NCBI GenBank assembly: GCA_902464615.1 | Contig: CABQKA010000003.1 | Coordinates: forward strand, 62,001-126,000 | DNA length: 64,000 nucleotides | Source: an uncultured Prevotella sp. | GTDB taxonomy: Bacteria; Bacteroidota; Bacteroidia; Bacteroidales; Bacteroidaceae | Reading direction: 5' to 3' | Shown here: positions 16,971 through 27,405 of the stretch, one piece after another | Numbering within the stretch: position 1 is the first letter of the stretch | How the letters are laid out: the number at the start of each line of letters is the position of its first letter | Position numbers and translations under genes: made by a program | The notes under the pieces: model-generated | What the model saw: only the letters and a program-made list of their open reading frames with translations | The model's database searches: none | Told to the model about the DNA's origin: nothing

Positions 16971-19478
16971 ATGCGCATACCTTTCCTTTTTTCCTTGCTG
17001 GCCGTCGCCACCACCCTGCCGGCCGTCGCCGCCACTTATGAAGGCCGCGTCTATGTCGATGCCAATGCCAACGGCCGCTACGACCGCGGCGAAAAGACGC
17101 TTTCCGGCGTAGCCGTCTCCGACGGGCTGAACGTGGTCCGCACGTCGCGTTCGGGCCAATACCGGCTGCCGGGCCACGAGAAAGCCCGCTTCATCTTCAT
17201 CACCACGCCGAGCGGCTACATGGCCGAGCCGTTCTTCCGCCCCGCCGGCGCGGCAGACGCACCGTGCGACTTCGGCGTGCGGCCCTACGCCGTGGAGACC
17301 GGGCGCGACGGGGCGCACAGCTTCATCCAGATATCCGACACGGAAATCTCCACGGCCGCAGGGCAGGAGGCATGGCTCGACGACATGCGCGCCTATGCCA
17401 ACCAGACCGGCGCCGCCTTCATCATCCACACGGGCGATATCTGCTATGAAAAGGGGCTAAGGGCACACCGCCCCATGATGAACACCGGAAACATGGACCG
17501 CCCGGTCTACTACTGCATCGGTAACCACGACCTGGTCAACGGTAGTTGCGGCGAAGCGCTTTTCGAGCAGATTTACGGCCCGACCTATTACTCGTTCGAA
17601 GCCGGCAACGTGCATTACGTCGTCACCCCGATGCGCAGCGGCGACTACCGGCCGGACTACACGATGGCCGACGTGTGCGACTGGCTGCGCAACGACCTCG
17701 CGCAAGTGCCCGAAGGGACGCCCGTCGTCTTCTTCAACCACGACTATTGGGACAAGGGCGGACGCCACCTGCTGGACGACGGGCGCGGCGGACAAGTGGA
17801 CCTCGACGCCCACGGACTGAAAGCGTGGCTCTACGGACACTGGCACATCAACCACATCACGCGGCAGAACGGCGTGCAAGTCATCTGCACGTCGACGCCC
17901 GCCCGCGGCGGCATCAACCATGCGGCCTCGGCCTTCCGCGTCCTGCACGCCGACGGAGCGGGCAACCTCCGCTCCGAACTACGCTACACACACGTGGCCC
18001 CGCGGGTGGCCCTGGCCTCCGTGCAGGACGGGCACATCGCACCGGGACAGGCCGAAGGCAGCATCTCGCTCGACGTGAACGCCTATGCCACCGCCGCGCC
18101 CGTACAGAGCGTAGCGTGCGAGCTAAGGGACAACGGAAAGCCCGTGGGGCACGCCGTGCAGCTACGGCAACTGACGGACTTCGCGTGGCACGCTGAGGCG
18201 AAACTGCCCGAAGAACTGCGCGGCCGCACGCTGACCCTAAGGGCAACGGCCCGCTTCGCCGACGGACAAACCGCCACATGCGAGCGCCGCTTCACGGCCG
18301 CTACGGACCGCGGGCCGGAAGCCCGGCCGGCAGGCGACTGGACCAACCTCGGCGGCAACGCGGCGCACACGGGCCGCGCCGCCGACACGCTGCGCCTCCC
18401 CCTGCGCCCGCTTTGGGTGAACAACCTCGGGGGAACGGTCTACATGGCCTCGCCCGTGGTCGGCGGAGGAAGAGTCTTCGCCGCCACGACCGACGAGAAC
18501 GCCCAAGGGCGCTCCGCCGTCGTCGCCGTGGATGCCCGGACCGGAGAAACATGCTGGCGCTTCAGCACCCGTGCCTCGGTGAAAAACAGCATCGCCACCG
18601 CGCGCGGCCTCGTCTTCGCGCAGGACGCCTGGGGCTACCTCTATGCGCTCGACGCCGCGGACGGTTCGCTGGCCTGGGAGAAGAAGCTCAACGTGACGCT
18701 CATCCCGGGCATGGACTCGGGGCTGGCGGCCACGGACAGCGTGGTCTATGCCGGTGCGGGCGCCGGACTTTGCGCCCTCGACGCCGCCACGGGCCGCACC
18801 CTGTGGGAGGGCGGACACTGGTCGCAGCGCGAAGGGACCACCGTCACCGTCTCGGTCGACGAGCCGGGGAACGTACTGGTGAGCGGCGTGCAGTGGAGCG
18901 CCATGTTTGCCAACGACACGCGCGACGGCCGCCTGCTATGGAGCCACTCGGACAACGACATCCGCAACCGCGCCTCCTCGCCCGCCGTCCACGACGGAAT
19001 GCTCTACTTCCTCTCCAACCGCGCGCTCTTCGTGCTCAACGCCGCCACGGGCGACTTCATCGTGCGCAAGGAGCTGCCCTACTCGGTCGACGTGACCAGT
19101 ACGCCACTGCTCACGCCCGACGAGATTATCTTCGGGACAGCCTCGGAAGGCGTCGTGGCCCTCGACCGCCGTTCGCTGGAAGAGAAATGGCGTTTCCGCA
19201 CGGGCAGGGCCTTGTTCTACACCGCGCCCTACGTGGCCGGCGAAACCGCCCAGGTGGAAAGCAGCCCCGTCGGGTCGGGCGACGCGGTCTTCGTCGGCGC
19301 GTCGGACGGCTCGTGCTATGCCCTCTCGCGCCACGACGGGGCACTGCTCTGGCGACACGAGACGGGGGCACCCGTGCTCACCACACCCGCCGTGTCGGGC
19401 AACATGTTCTTTTTCGCCGACTACGCCGGCAACCTCTACGGCTTTGCCGCAGCCGGCGGGGAGCAGGCGGCCCGGTAA
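16971..19478 (+). CDS. Exported calcineurin-like phosphoesterase fused to a PQQ-type beta-propeller
   Basis: An 835-residue exported fusion. After a signal peptide (MRIPFLFSLLAVATTLPAVA) comes an SdrD-B-like beta domain (GRVYVDANANGRYDRGEKTL), then a calcineurin-type phosphoesterase around residues 110-320 with ISDTE, HTGDICYE, YCIGNHDL, FFNHDYW and LYGHWHINH; the first motif reads SDTE where SDxH is usual. Residues about 450-830 form a PQQ-type repeat propeller, with blades such as VVAVDARTGETCWRF, LYALDAADGSLAWEK and CYALSRHDGALLWRHE. The propeller may bind ligand or partner proteins; PQQ itself need not be involved. It heads a cluster with an exported phosphodiesterase and a fucosidase, suggesting extracytoplasmic processing of phosphorylated or glycosylated substrates. 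Confidence 0.85.
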   Translation: MRIPFLFSLLAVATTLPAVAATYEGRVYVDANANGRYDRGEKTLSGVAVSDGLNVVRTSRSGQYRLPGHEKARFIFITTPSGYMAEPFFRPAGAADAPCDFGVRPYAVETGRDGAHSFIQISDTEISTAAGQEAWLDDMRAYANQTGAAFIIHTGDICYEKGLRAHRPMMNTGNMDRPVYYCIGNHDLVNGSCGEALFEQIYGPTYYSFEAGNVHYVVTPMRSGDYRPDYTMADVCDWLRNDLAQVPEGTPVVFFNHDYWDKGGRHLLDDGRGGQVDLDAHGLKAWLYGHWHINHITRQNGVQVICTSTPARGGINHAASAFRVLHADGAGNLRSELRYTHVAPRVALASVQDGHIAPGQAEGSISLDVNAYATAAPVQSVACELRDNGKPVGHAVQLRQLTDFAWHAEAKLPEELRGRTLTLRATARFADGQTATCERRFTAATDRGPEARPAGDWTNLGGNAAHTGRAADTLRLPLRPLWVNNLGGTVYMASPVVGGGRVFAATTDENAQGRSAVVAVDARTGETCWRFSTRASVKNSIATARGLVFAQDAWGYLYALDAADGSLAWEKKLNVTLIPGMDSGLAATDSVVYAGAGAGLCALDAATGRTLWEGGHWSQREGTTVTVSVDEPGNVLVSGVQWSAMFANDTRDGRLLWSHSDNDIRNRASSPAVHDGMLYFLSNRALFVLNAATGDFIVRKELPYSVDVTSTPLLTPDEIIFGTASEGVVALDRRSLEEKWRFRTGRALFYTAPYVAGETAQVESSPVGSGDAVFVGASDGSCYALSRHDGALLWRHETGAPVLTTPAVSGNMFFFADYAGNLYGFAAAGGEQAAR

Positions 19479-19504
19479 GGCCCGCACGCCGCACGGCCGC
19501 GCCC

Positions 19505-19567
19505 CCTATCCCCGTAAAAATTTCCCTAAGCCCCGTGGCCACGCCCCTAAGCCCCGTGGTGCTGGAC
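19505..19567. repeat. Three-unit 21-bp intergenic array (e)
   Basis: Boxes at 19505, 19526 and 19547, starting 27 bases after the phosphoesterase/PQQ stop codon. Confidence 0.9.
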
Positions 19568-19619
19568 TTTGGCCGGAGAGAAACGGAAACTTAATCCCTA
19601 AACCTTTAACATACCGCCT

Positions 19620-20540
19620 ATGAAACGGAAAAGAACCTCCCGAACCCTTTCATTCCTCGCGCTGGCGCTCGCGCTGTGCCTCTGCCTGCCGGCCATGTCG
19701 GCCAAACGCGCGAAACGCGTCATCCTCATCGCCCTCGACGGCATCTCGCTGGCCGGTTTCGAGCAGGCACGGACGCCCTGCATCGACTCGCTGCTGGCCG
19801 AGGGCGCGCTCTCGCTGTCCACGCGCGTGGCCATGCCCTCCGTCACCTTGCCCAACTGGACCTCGCACCTGACCGGCAGCGGACCGGAGCAGCACGGCGT
19901 GACCGATAACGCGTGGACCGTGGAAAAGCACAAGCTGCCGGCCATCGAGACCGACGCCGACGGCTACTACCCGTCCGTGTTCCGCGTGGTCAAGGAAAAC
20001 GTCCCGGGCATCAAGACTGCTTTCTACTACAACTGGGCCGAACTCATCAATCCCCATAACCGGAAGTATTTCGACGAAGCCAGCTTTGAAGAAAACGACG
20101 GCTACGCCGGCAACTACGAGAAGGCGTTCCGCTTCATCACGGCCCACCGCGACGCGCCGCAGCTCGTGTTCCTCTACTCCGTACACACGGACCACGCCGG
20201 CCACGCCCACCAGTGGATGTCGCCGGAGTACATCCGCTCCATCGAGGAGGCCGACGCCGCCATCGGCGCCTTCCTGCGGCGGCTCAAGGCGGCCGGCCTG
20301 TACAAAGGCACGCATTTCTTCTTCCTCACCGACCACGGCGGCAAGGGCTACGGCCACGGCGGCGTCAGTCCGGACGAGATGGTCGTGCCCTGGGGCATCA
20401 CCGGCCCGGGCATAAAGGAAGGCTTCCGCATCAGTGAGCCGAACAACACGGTCAATACCGCCGCCACCATCCTGCGCCTGTTCAAAGTGGACAAGCCCTT
20501 GCCCTGGACGGGCGAAGTGCCGGAATCCATCTTCAAATAA
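19620..20540 (+). CDS. Exported type I phosphodiesterase/alkaline phosphatase family protein
   Basis: A 306-residue exported hydrolase of the nucleotide pyrophosphatase/phosphodiesterase branch of the alkaline phosphatase superfamily. A hydrophobic signal peptide precedes VILIALDGISLAGF (metal-binding Asp), SVTLPNWTSHLTG (Thr nucleophile), SVHTDHAGHAH (Asp and His ligands) and LTDHGGKGYGHGG (Asp-His pair plus His). All metal ligands appear present. It should cleave phosphodiester or pyrophosphate bonds in the periplasm. The fucosidase gene follows after 9 bases, so the two are certainly cotranscribed. Confidence 0.85.
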   Translation: MKRKRTSRTLSFLALALALCLCLPAMSAKRAKRVILIALDGISLAGFEQARTPCIDSLLAEGALSLSTRVAMPSVTLPNWTSHLTGSGPEQHGVTDNAWTVEKHKLPAIETDADGYYPSVFRVVKENVPGIKTAFYYNWAELINPHNRKYFDEASFEENDGYAGNYEKAFRFITAHRDAPQLVFLYSVHTDHAGHAHQWMSPEYIRSIEEADAAIGAFLRRLKAAGLYKGTHFFFLTDHGGKGYGHGGVSPDEMVVPWGITGPGIKEGFRISEPNNTVNTAATILRLFKVDKPLPWTGEVPESIFK

Positions 20541-20549
20541 AGTCCTGCC

Positions 20550-22847
20550 ATGAAATCCCACTACCCAACCATCCCTGCGCCCAGCAGCCGCCGCCCGCGC
20601 CCCTTGTGCGCCCTGCCCTGCAAAGCACTCTGGGCCGTGACCGCCATGCTGGCACTGTCGGCGCTGCCGGCGGCGGCCCAGCGCGACAAAGAACCGGAAT
20701 ACGCCAACACCATCCGCGTGGAAGCGGGCGACACGCCGGAACGCATCATCGAGAAGGCCGTACACGTAGTCCCCACGGACAACCAGATGGAAGCCATGGA
20801 GCGCGAATTTATCGCCTTCGCGCACTTCGGCCCCAATACTTTCACGCGAAAGGAATGGGGCAACGGCATGGAAGACCCTTCCGTCTTCGACCTGCGCGAA
20901 CTCGACACGGACCAGTGGTGCAGCGCGATGGCCGCGGCTGGCATCAAGCTGGTCATCCTCACGGCGAAGCACCACGACGGCTTCGTCCTGTGGCAAAGCC
21001 GCTACACGAAGCACGGCATCATGTCGTCGCCCTTCCGCGACGGCAAGGGCGACGTGCTCCGCGACCTGTCCGCCTCGTGCCGCAAATACGGACTGAAGCT
21101 CGGCATCTACCTCTCGCCGGCCGACCTCTACCAGATAGAAAGTCCGGAAGGGCTTTACGGCAACGGGAGTGCCTACACGCGACGCACCATCCCGCGCGAA
21201 GTGCCCGGCCGGCCTTTCCGCAACAAGACGAAGTTTGAGTTTGTTGTCGACGACTATAACGAATACTTCCTCAACCAGCTCTTCGAGTTGCTCACGGAGT
21301 ACGGCCCCATCCACGAAGTCTGGTTCGACGGCGCACACCCCAAGCGCAAAGGCGGACAGCGATACAACTACACCGCATGGCGGCAACTCATCCGGACCCT
21401 CGCGCCGCAGGCCGTCATCTACGGCCGTGAGGACGTGCGCTGGTGCGGTAACGAAAGCGGCGCCACCCGCCCGACTGAATGGAACGTCATCCCTTACGAG
21501 GCCGACCCGGACACGATGCAGGTCTTCGCCGACCTGACGGAGGCCGACCTGGGCAGCCGCGAACAGTTGTACAAGAAGGCCGGCGCCTACCTGCACTATC
21601 AGCCTTCCGAGACCGACACTTCCATCCGCGAGGGATGGTTTTACCGTGACGACGACCGCCAGGGCGTGCGCAGCGCGGACGATGTGTTCGACATCTACGA
21701 GCGTTCCGTGGGCGGCAACTCTATTTTCCTGCTCAACATCCCGCCCAACCGCGAAGGCCGCCTCTCGGACCGCGACGTGGAGGTGCTGCACGAAGTGGGC
21801 CGCCGCATTCGCGACACCTACGGGAACAATCTCCTGAGCAAGGCCGACGGACCGAAGGCCCTGCTCGACGACGATGACGATACCTTCATAGAGTTGCCCG
21901 GCGGAAGCCTGGAGATTAAATTGCCGCAAGCCATACGCCTCAACCGCTTTGCCATACAGGAAGCCGTCCGTCTGCGTGGGGAACGCATCGAAGCGCACGC
22001 GCTTGACGTCTGGACGGACGGGGCGTGGAAAGAAGTGGCCCGCGCCACAAACGTGGGCTATAAGCGCATTCTCCGCTTCGCCCCCGTCACGACCGACCGC
22101 CTGCGGCTGCGCGTGCTCCAGACCAGGGCGACGCCGGCCATCTGCCAGGTGTCGGCCCACTACTGCGAGCCGCGTCCGCCCCGCCTCACCGTCACGCGCT
22201 CGCTCGAAGGCGACGTCACCATCGCCCCCAGGGCGGAGGCCTTCGGGTGGAAGCCCCACGGCGAAGACATCGCCGCCAACCTCAACGCGGGATACGCCAT
22301 ACACTACACGACCGACGGCAGCGAGCCCGACGAAACGTCGCCCGTCTACACCGGACCGTTCCGCATGGACCGCGGCGAAGTGAACGCCATAGCCATGCTC
22401 GACGGGAAAAGCGGCGAACTATGCCACGAGGACTTCGGCTACGCCAAGGCCGGATGGAAAGCGGAAGGGGCCGCAGCGGCCGACGAGGCCCACGCACCCG
22501 GTGCGGCCATCGACGCCGACCCCGCCACCTGCTGGCTGCCGGCCGACGGGACGGCACAGACGCTGACCATCGACATGGGCACCACACGGACACTCTGCGG
22601 CTTCGACTATACGCCGCCCACCGACGGGAAGGCGGCCCTCATGGCTGCCGGCACCGTGGAATGGAGCGCCGACGGCAAGAAGTGGGAAAAGGCCGGCGAC
22701 TTCGAGTTCGGCAACCTGAAGAACGACCCCACCCGCCGCAGCCACGACTTCGGGAAAAAGGTGAAGGCGCGCTACATACGCTTCCGCGCCACCGCCGCCA
22801 CCCAGCCGGGGCAACCCGCGGCTATCGCCGAGATAGACTTGCGCTGA
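20550..22847 (+). CDS. GH29 alpha-L-fucosidase with carbohydrate-binding C-terminus
   Basis: A 765-residue exported glycoside hydrolase family 29 enzyme, releasing alpha-L-fucose from glycans. An unusually long basic N-terminus precedes the signal-type segment ending ALPAAAQ near residue 48. The catalytic barrel shows FAHFGPNTFT, LTAKHHDGFVLW, a GLKLGIYLSPAD strand and EVWFDGAHP, whose Asp is the expected nucleophile. NIPPNREGRL closes the barrel. Residues about 580-640 look like a chitobiase-type domain (YTTDGSEPDETSPVYTGPF), and residues about 640-765 like an F5/8 type C discoidin domain. It is the last gene of the cluster, followed by a strong terminator. Confidence 0.9.
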   Translation: MKSHYPTIPAPSSRRPRPLCALPCKALWAVTAMLALSALPAAAQRDKEPEYANTIRVEAGDTPERIIEKAVHVVPTDNQMEAMEREFIAFAHFGPNTFTRKEWGNGMEDPSVFDLRELDTDQWCSAMAAAGIKLVILTAKHHDGFVLWQSRYTKHGIMSSPFRDGKGDVLRDLSASCRKYGLKLGIYLSPADLYQIESPEGLYGNGSAYTRRTIPREVPGRPFRNKTKFEFVVDDYNEYFLNQLFELLTEYGPIHEVWFDGAHPKRKGGQRYNYTAWRQLIRTLAPQAVIYGREDVRWCGNESGATRPTEWNVIPYEADPDTMQVFADLTEADLGSREQLYKKAGAYLHYQPSETDTSIREGWFYRDDDRQGVRSADDVFDIYERSVGGNSIFLLNIPPNREGRLSDRDVEVLHEVGRRIRDTYGNNLLSKADGPKALLDDDDDTFIELPGGSLEIKLPQAIRLNRFAIQEAVRLRGERIEAHALDVWTDGAWKEVARATNVGYKRILRFAPVTTDRLRLRVLQTRATPAICQVSAHYCEPRPPRLTVTRSLEGDVTIAPRAEAFGWKPHGEDIAANLNAGYAIHYTTDGSEPDETSPVYTGPFRMDRGEVNAIAMLDGKSGELCHEDFGYAKAGWKAEGAAAADEAHAPGAAIDADPATCWLPADGTAQTLTIDMGTTRTLCGFDYTPPTDGKAALMAAGTVEWSADGKKWEKAGDFEFGNLKNDPTRRSHDFGKKVKARYIRFRATAATQPGQPAAIAEIDLR

Positions 22848-22864
22848 ACCGCGCCACACGCACT

Positions 22865-22912
22865 GCGGCCGGCCTGCTCGCCCTAAGGGCAAACAGGCCG
22901 GCCGCTTTCTTT
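22865..22912 (+). terminator. Rho-independent terminator after the fucosidase
   Basis: A perfect 12-bp GC-rich stem (22865-22876 with 22894-22905), with a second small hairpin in its loop, runs straight into TTTCTTTT. It ends the fucosidase transcript and faces the convergent copper ATPase gene. Confidence 0.85.
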
Positions 22913-22924
22913 TCCGCCACGGGC

Positions 22925-22987
22925 CTTAGCCCCGCACGCACGGGGCCTATCCCCGTCGCCACAGGGCTAAGGCCCGTAAAAAGGCGG
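22925..22987. repeat. Three-unit 21-bp intergenic array (f)
   Basis: Boxes at 22925, 22946 and 22967, between the fucosidase terminator and the copA stop (11 bases from it). Confidence 0.9.
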
Positions 22988-22998
22988 ACTGGCGGGGC

Positions 22999-25206
<2,208 letters not shown>

Positions 25207-25245
25207 GGTGCTTTGCTTCTTTACATTACTTTACGTCTTACGCTG

Positions 25246-25253
25246 CAAAGGTA
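25246..25253 (-). promoter_or_regulatory. -7 box for copA
   Basis: TACCTTTG on the minus strand, 40 bases before the copA ATG. Confidence 0.6.
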
Positions 25254-25306
25254 GGCAGGCCGCGGCGCAAACGGATTGCAAACCGCCGCCGGCGCGGTGT
25301 CCGGGA

Positions 25307-25376
25307 AAACAGGTACGGGGAACGCCGGGCTGCGGTTTGCCTTGCGGCGCCGTCCCTTCGTTCCCCGTATCCGTTT
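25307..25376 (-). terminator. Stem-loop after typA
   Basis: TACGGGGAACG (25314-25324) pairs exactly with CGTTCCCCGTA (25359-25369), extending outward with two mismatches. On the minus strand it is followed by a TTTT stretch, so it probably ends the typA transcript just before the copA promoter. Confidence 0.6.
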
Positions 25377-25392
25377 CCTGCAAGGCAGCGCG

Positions 25393-27192
25393 TCAGTCGC
25401 GCCCGGCACGTTTCCGGGCCGTGTGGTCGAGAATCGTCTTACGCATGCGCATGGCCTTAGGCGTCACTTCGACATACTCGTCCTCCTTTATATATTCCAG
25501 CGCCTCCTCCAGAGAGAAAATAATCGGCGGGACAATGCGCGCCTTCTCGTCGGCGCCGGAAGCGCGCATGTTGGTCAGCTGCTTGGCTTTCGTGACATTG
25601 ACCACGAGGTCGTTCTCATGGACATGCTCCCCGACGACCTGGCCGGCGTAGACCTCGTCCTGCGGACGGATGAAGAAGCGGCCGCGGTCCTGCAAGTGGT
25701 CAATGGCATAAGCGTAGGCCGTACCGCCTTCGAGGGCAATCATCGAGCCGTTGGTGCGGCGCGGGATTTCCCCCTTGTAGGGCTGGTATTCCTTAAAGCG
25801 GTGGGCCATGATGGCTTCGCCCTGGCTGGCGGTGAGTACGTTCGTGCGCAGCCCGATAATGCCGCGCGAGGGGATGTCGAACTCTATGTCGACGCGGTCG
25901 CCCAAGTTTTGCATGGAAGTCATTTCCCCTTTGCGGCGGGTTACCATGTCTATCATCTTCGAGGCGAACTCTTCCGGCACGTTGATGGTCAGTTCCTCGA
26001 TTGGCTCGCAGCGGCGGCCGTCGATTTCCTTGTAGATGACCTGCGGCTGGCCCACTTGCAGCTCGTAGCCTTCGCGGCGCATGGTCTCTATGAGGATGGA
26101 AAGGTGGAGCACGCCGCGTCCCGATACAATCCAGCGGTCGGCGCCGGGGGTCTTTTCCACGCGCAGGGCCAGGTCTTTCTCCAGCTCCTTCTCCAGTCGG
26201 TCGTTGATGTGGCGTGAGGTGCAGTATTTGCCCTCGCGGCCGAAGAAAGGCGAATCGTTGATGGTGAAAAGCATCGACATGGTCGGTTCGTCGATGGCTA
26301 TGGTCGGCAACGGCTCGGGGTTTTCGAGGTCACAGATGGTGTCGCCGATCTCGAAGTTCTCCAGGCCCACGACGGCGCAGATGTCGCCGCTCGCCACGGC
26401 GGAGGTTTTCTGGTGGCCCATGCCCTCGAAGGTGTGCACCTCCTTGATTTTCGTTTTCTCCATCGTCCCGTCGCGGTGGGCGATGGTGCAGCCCATGCCC
26501 TCGCGGATGACGCCCCGGTGCACGCGGCCTACGGCGATGCGGCCCGTGTAGTTGGAGTAGTCGAGCGAAGTAATCAGCATCTGGGGCGTACCTTCGAGCT
26601 GCTGCGGGCCGGGAATGACCTCGATGATTTTGTCGAGCAGGTAGTCGATGTTGTCCGTAGGCGTCTTCCAGTCTTCGCCCATCCATCCGTTCTTGGCCGA
26701 GCCGTAGACTACGGGGAAGTCGAGTTGCTCTTCCGTGGCGTCAAGGTCGCACATCAGGTCGAATACCATTTCGTAGACTTCCTCGGGTCGGCAGTTGGGC
26801 TTGTCCACTTTGTTGACCACGACGATGGGTTTCAGGCCTATCTGGAGCGCTTTCTGGAGGACGAAGCGCGTTTGCGGCATCGGGCCTTCAAAGGCGTCGA
26901 CCAGCAACAGGCAGCCGTCGGCCATGTTGAGCACGCGCTCCACCTCGCCGCCGAAGTCGGAGTGCCCCGGGGTGTCGATGATGTTGATCTTCACCCCTTT
27001 GTAGCGGATGGACACGTTTTTCGAGAGGATGGTGATGCCGCGCTCGCGCTCGAGGTCGTTGTTGTCGAGCATGAGATCGTTGGTCTGTTGGTTCTGGCGG
27101 AAGAGGTTGCCGGCGTAAAGCATCTTGTCCACAAGCGTCGTCTTTCCGTGGTCCACGTGGGCAATGATGGCAATGTTGCGAATTTCTTGCAT
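25393..27192 (-). CDS. typA: Ribosome-associated translational GTPase TypA/BipA
   Basis: A 599-residue GTPase of the elongation-factor family that acts on ribosomes during stress and ribosome assembly. The N-terminus has G1 HVDHGKTTL, the RGITI switch segment, G3 DTPGHSDFGGEVER and G4 NKVDKPNCRPEEV. EF-G-like domains follow and the C-terminal domain holds the family-typical GRFFIRPQDEVYAGQVVGEH and ERALEYI/EALEYIKEDE region. Full length and start (MQEIRNIAIIAHVDHG) match the family. Transcribed from the box at 27260-27267. Confidence 0.96.
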   Translation of the reverse strand: MQEIRNIAIIAHVDHGKTTLVDKMLYAGNLFRQNQQTNDLMLDNNDLERERGITILSKNVSIRYKGVKINIIDTPGHSDFGGEVERVLNMADGCLLLVDAFEGPMPQTRFVLQKALQIGLKPIVVVNKVDKPNCRPEEVYEMVFDLMCDLDATEEQLDFPVVYGSAKNGWMGEDWKTPTDNIDYLLDKIIEVIPGPQQLEGTPQMLITSLDYSNYTGRIAVGRVHRGVIREGMGCTIAHRDGTMEKTKIKEVHTFEGMGHQKTSAVASGDICAVVGLENFEIGDTICDLENPEPLPTIAIDEPTMSMLFTINDSPFFGREGKYCTSRHINDRLEKELEKDLALRVEKTPGADRWIVSGRGVLHLSILIETMRREGYELQVGQPQVIYKEIDGRRCEPIEELTINVPEEFASKMIDMVTRRKGEMTSMQNLGDRVDIEFDIPSRGIIGLRTNVLTASQGEAIMAHRFKEYQPYKGEIPRRTNGSMIALEGGTAYAYAIDHLQDRGRFFIRPQDEVYAGQVVGEHVHENDLVVNVTKAKQLTNMRASGADEKARIVPPIIFSLEEALEYIKEDEYVEVTPKAMRMRKTILDHTARKRAGRD

Positions 27193-27259
27193 AGGCTGTT
27201 AAGATAATATCGTGGCCGGCGGGCCCTCCGCTGCCGGGAAGGGGCGCGCCGCGCCGGTG

Positions 27260-27267
27260 CAAATTTA
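27260..27267 (-). promoter_or_regulatory. -7 box for typA
   Basis: TAAATTTG on the minus strand, 68 bases before the typA ATG. Confidence 0.65.
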
Positions 27268-27350
27268 CGAATAAATTGCTTACCGCGCCCAGCGCGCCGT
27301 GCCTATTCTCTACGCGCCTGCGGACGGAGGGCCGGGAAAGCGGCACGCGC

Positions 27351-27405
27351 CTAAGGCCCGTCGCGACGGGGCTTAGGCGCGTGCCTGCGGGGCTTAGCCC
27401 CGTGG
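27351..27405. repeat. Three-unit 21-bp intergenic array (g)
   Basis: Boxes at 27351, 27372 and 27393; the last unit abuts the stop codon of the outer-membrane barrel gene at 27406. Confidence 0.9.
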
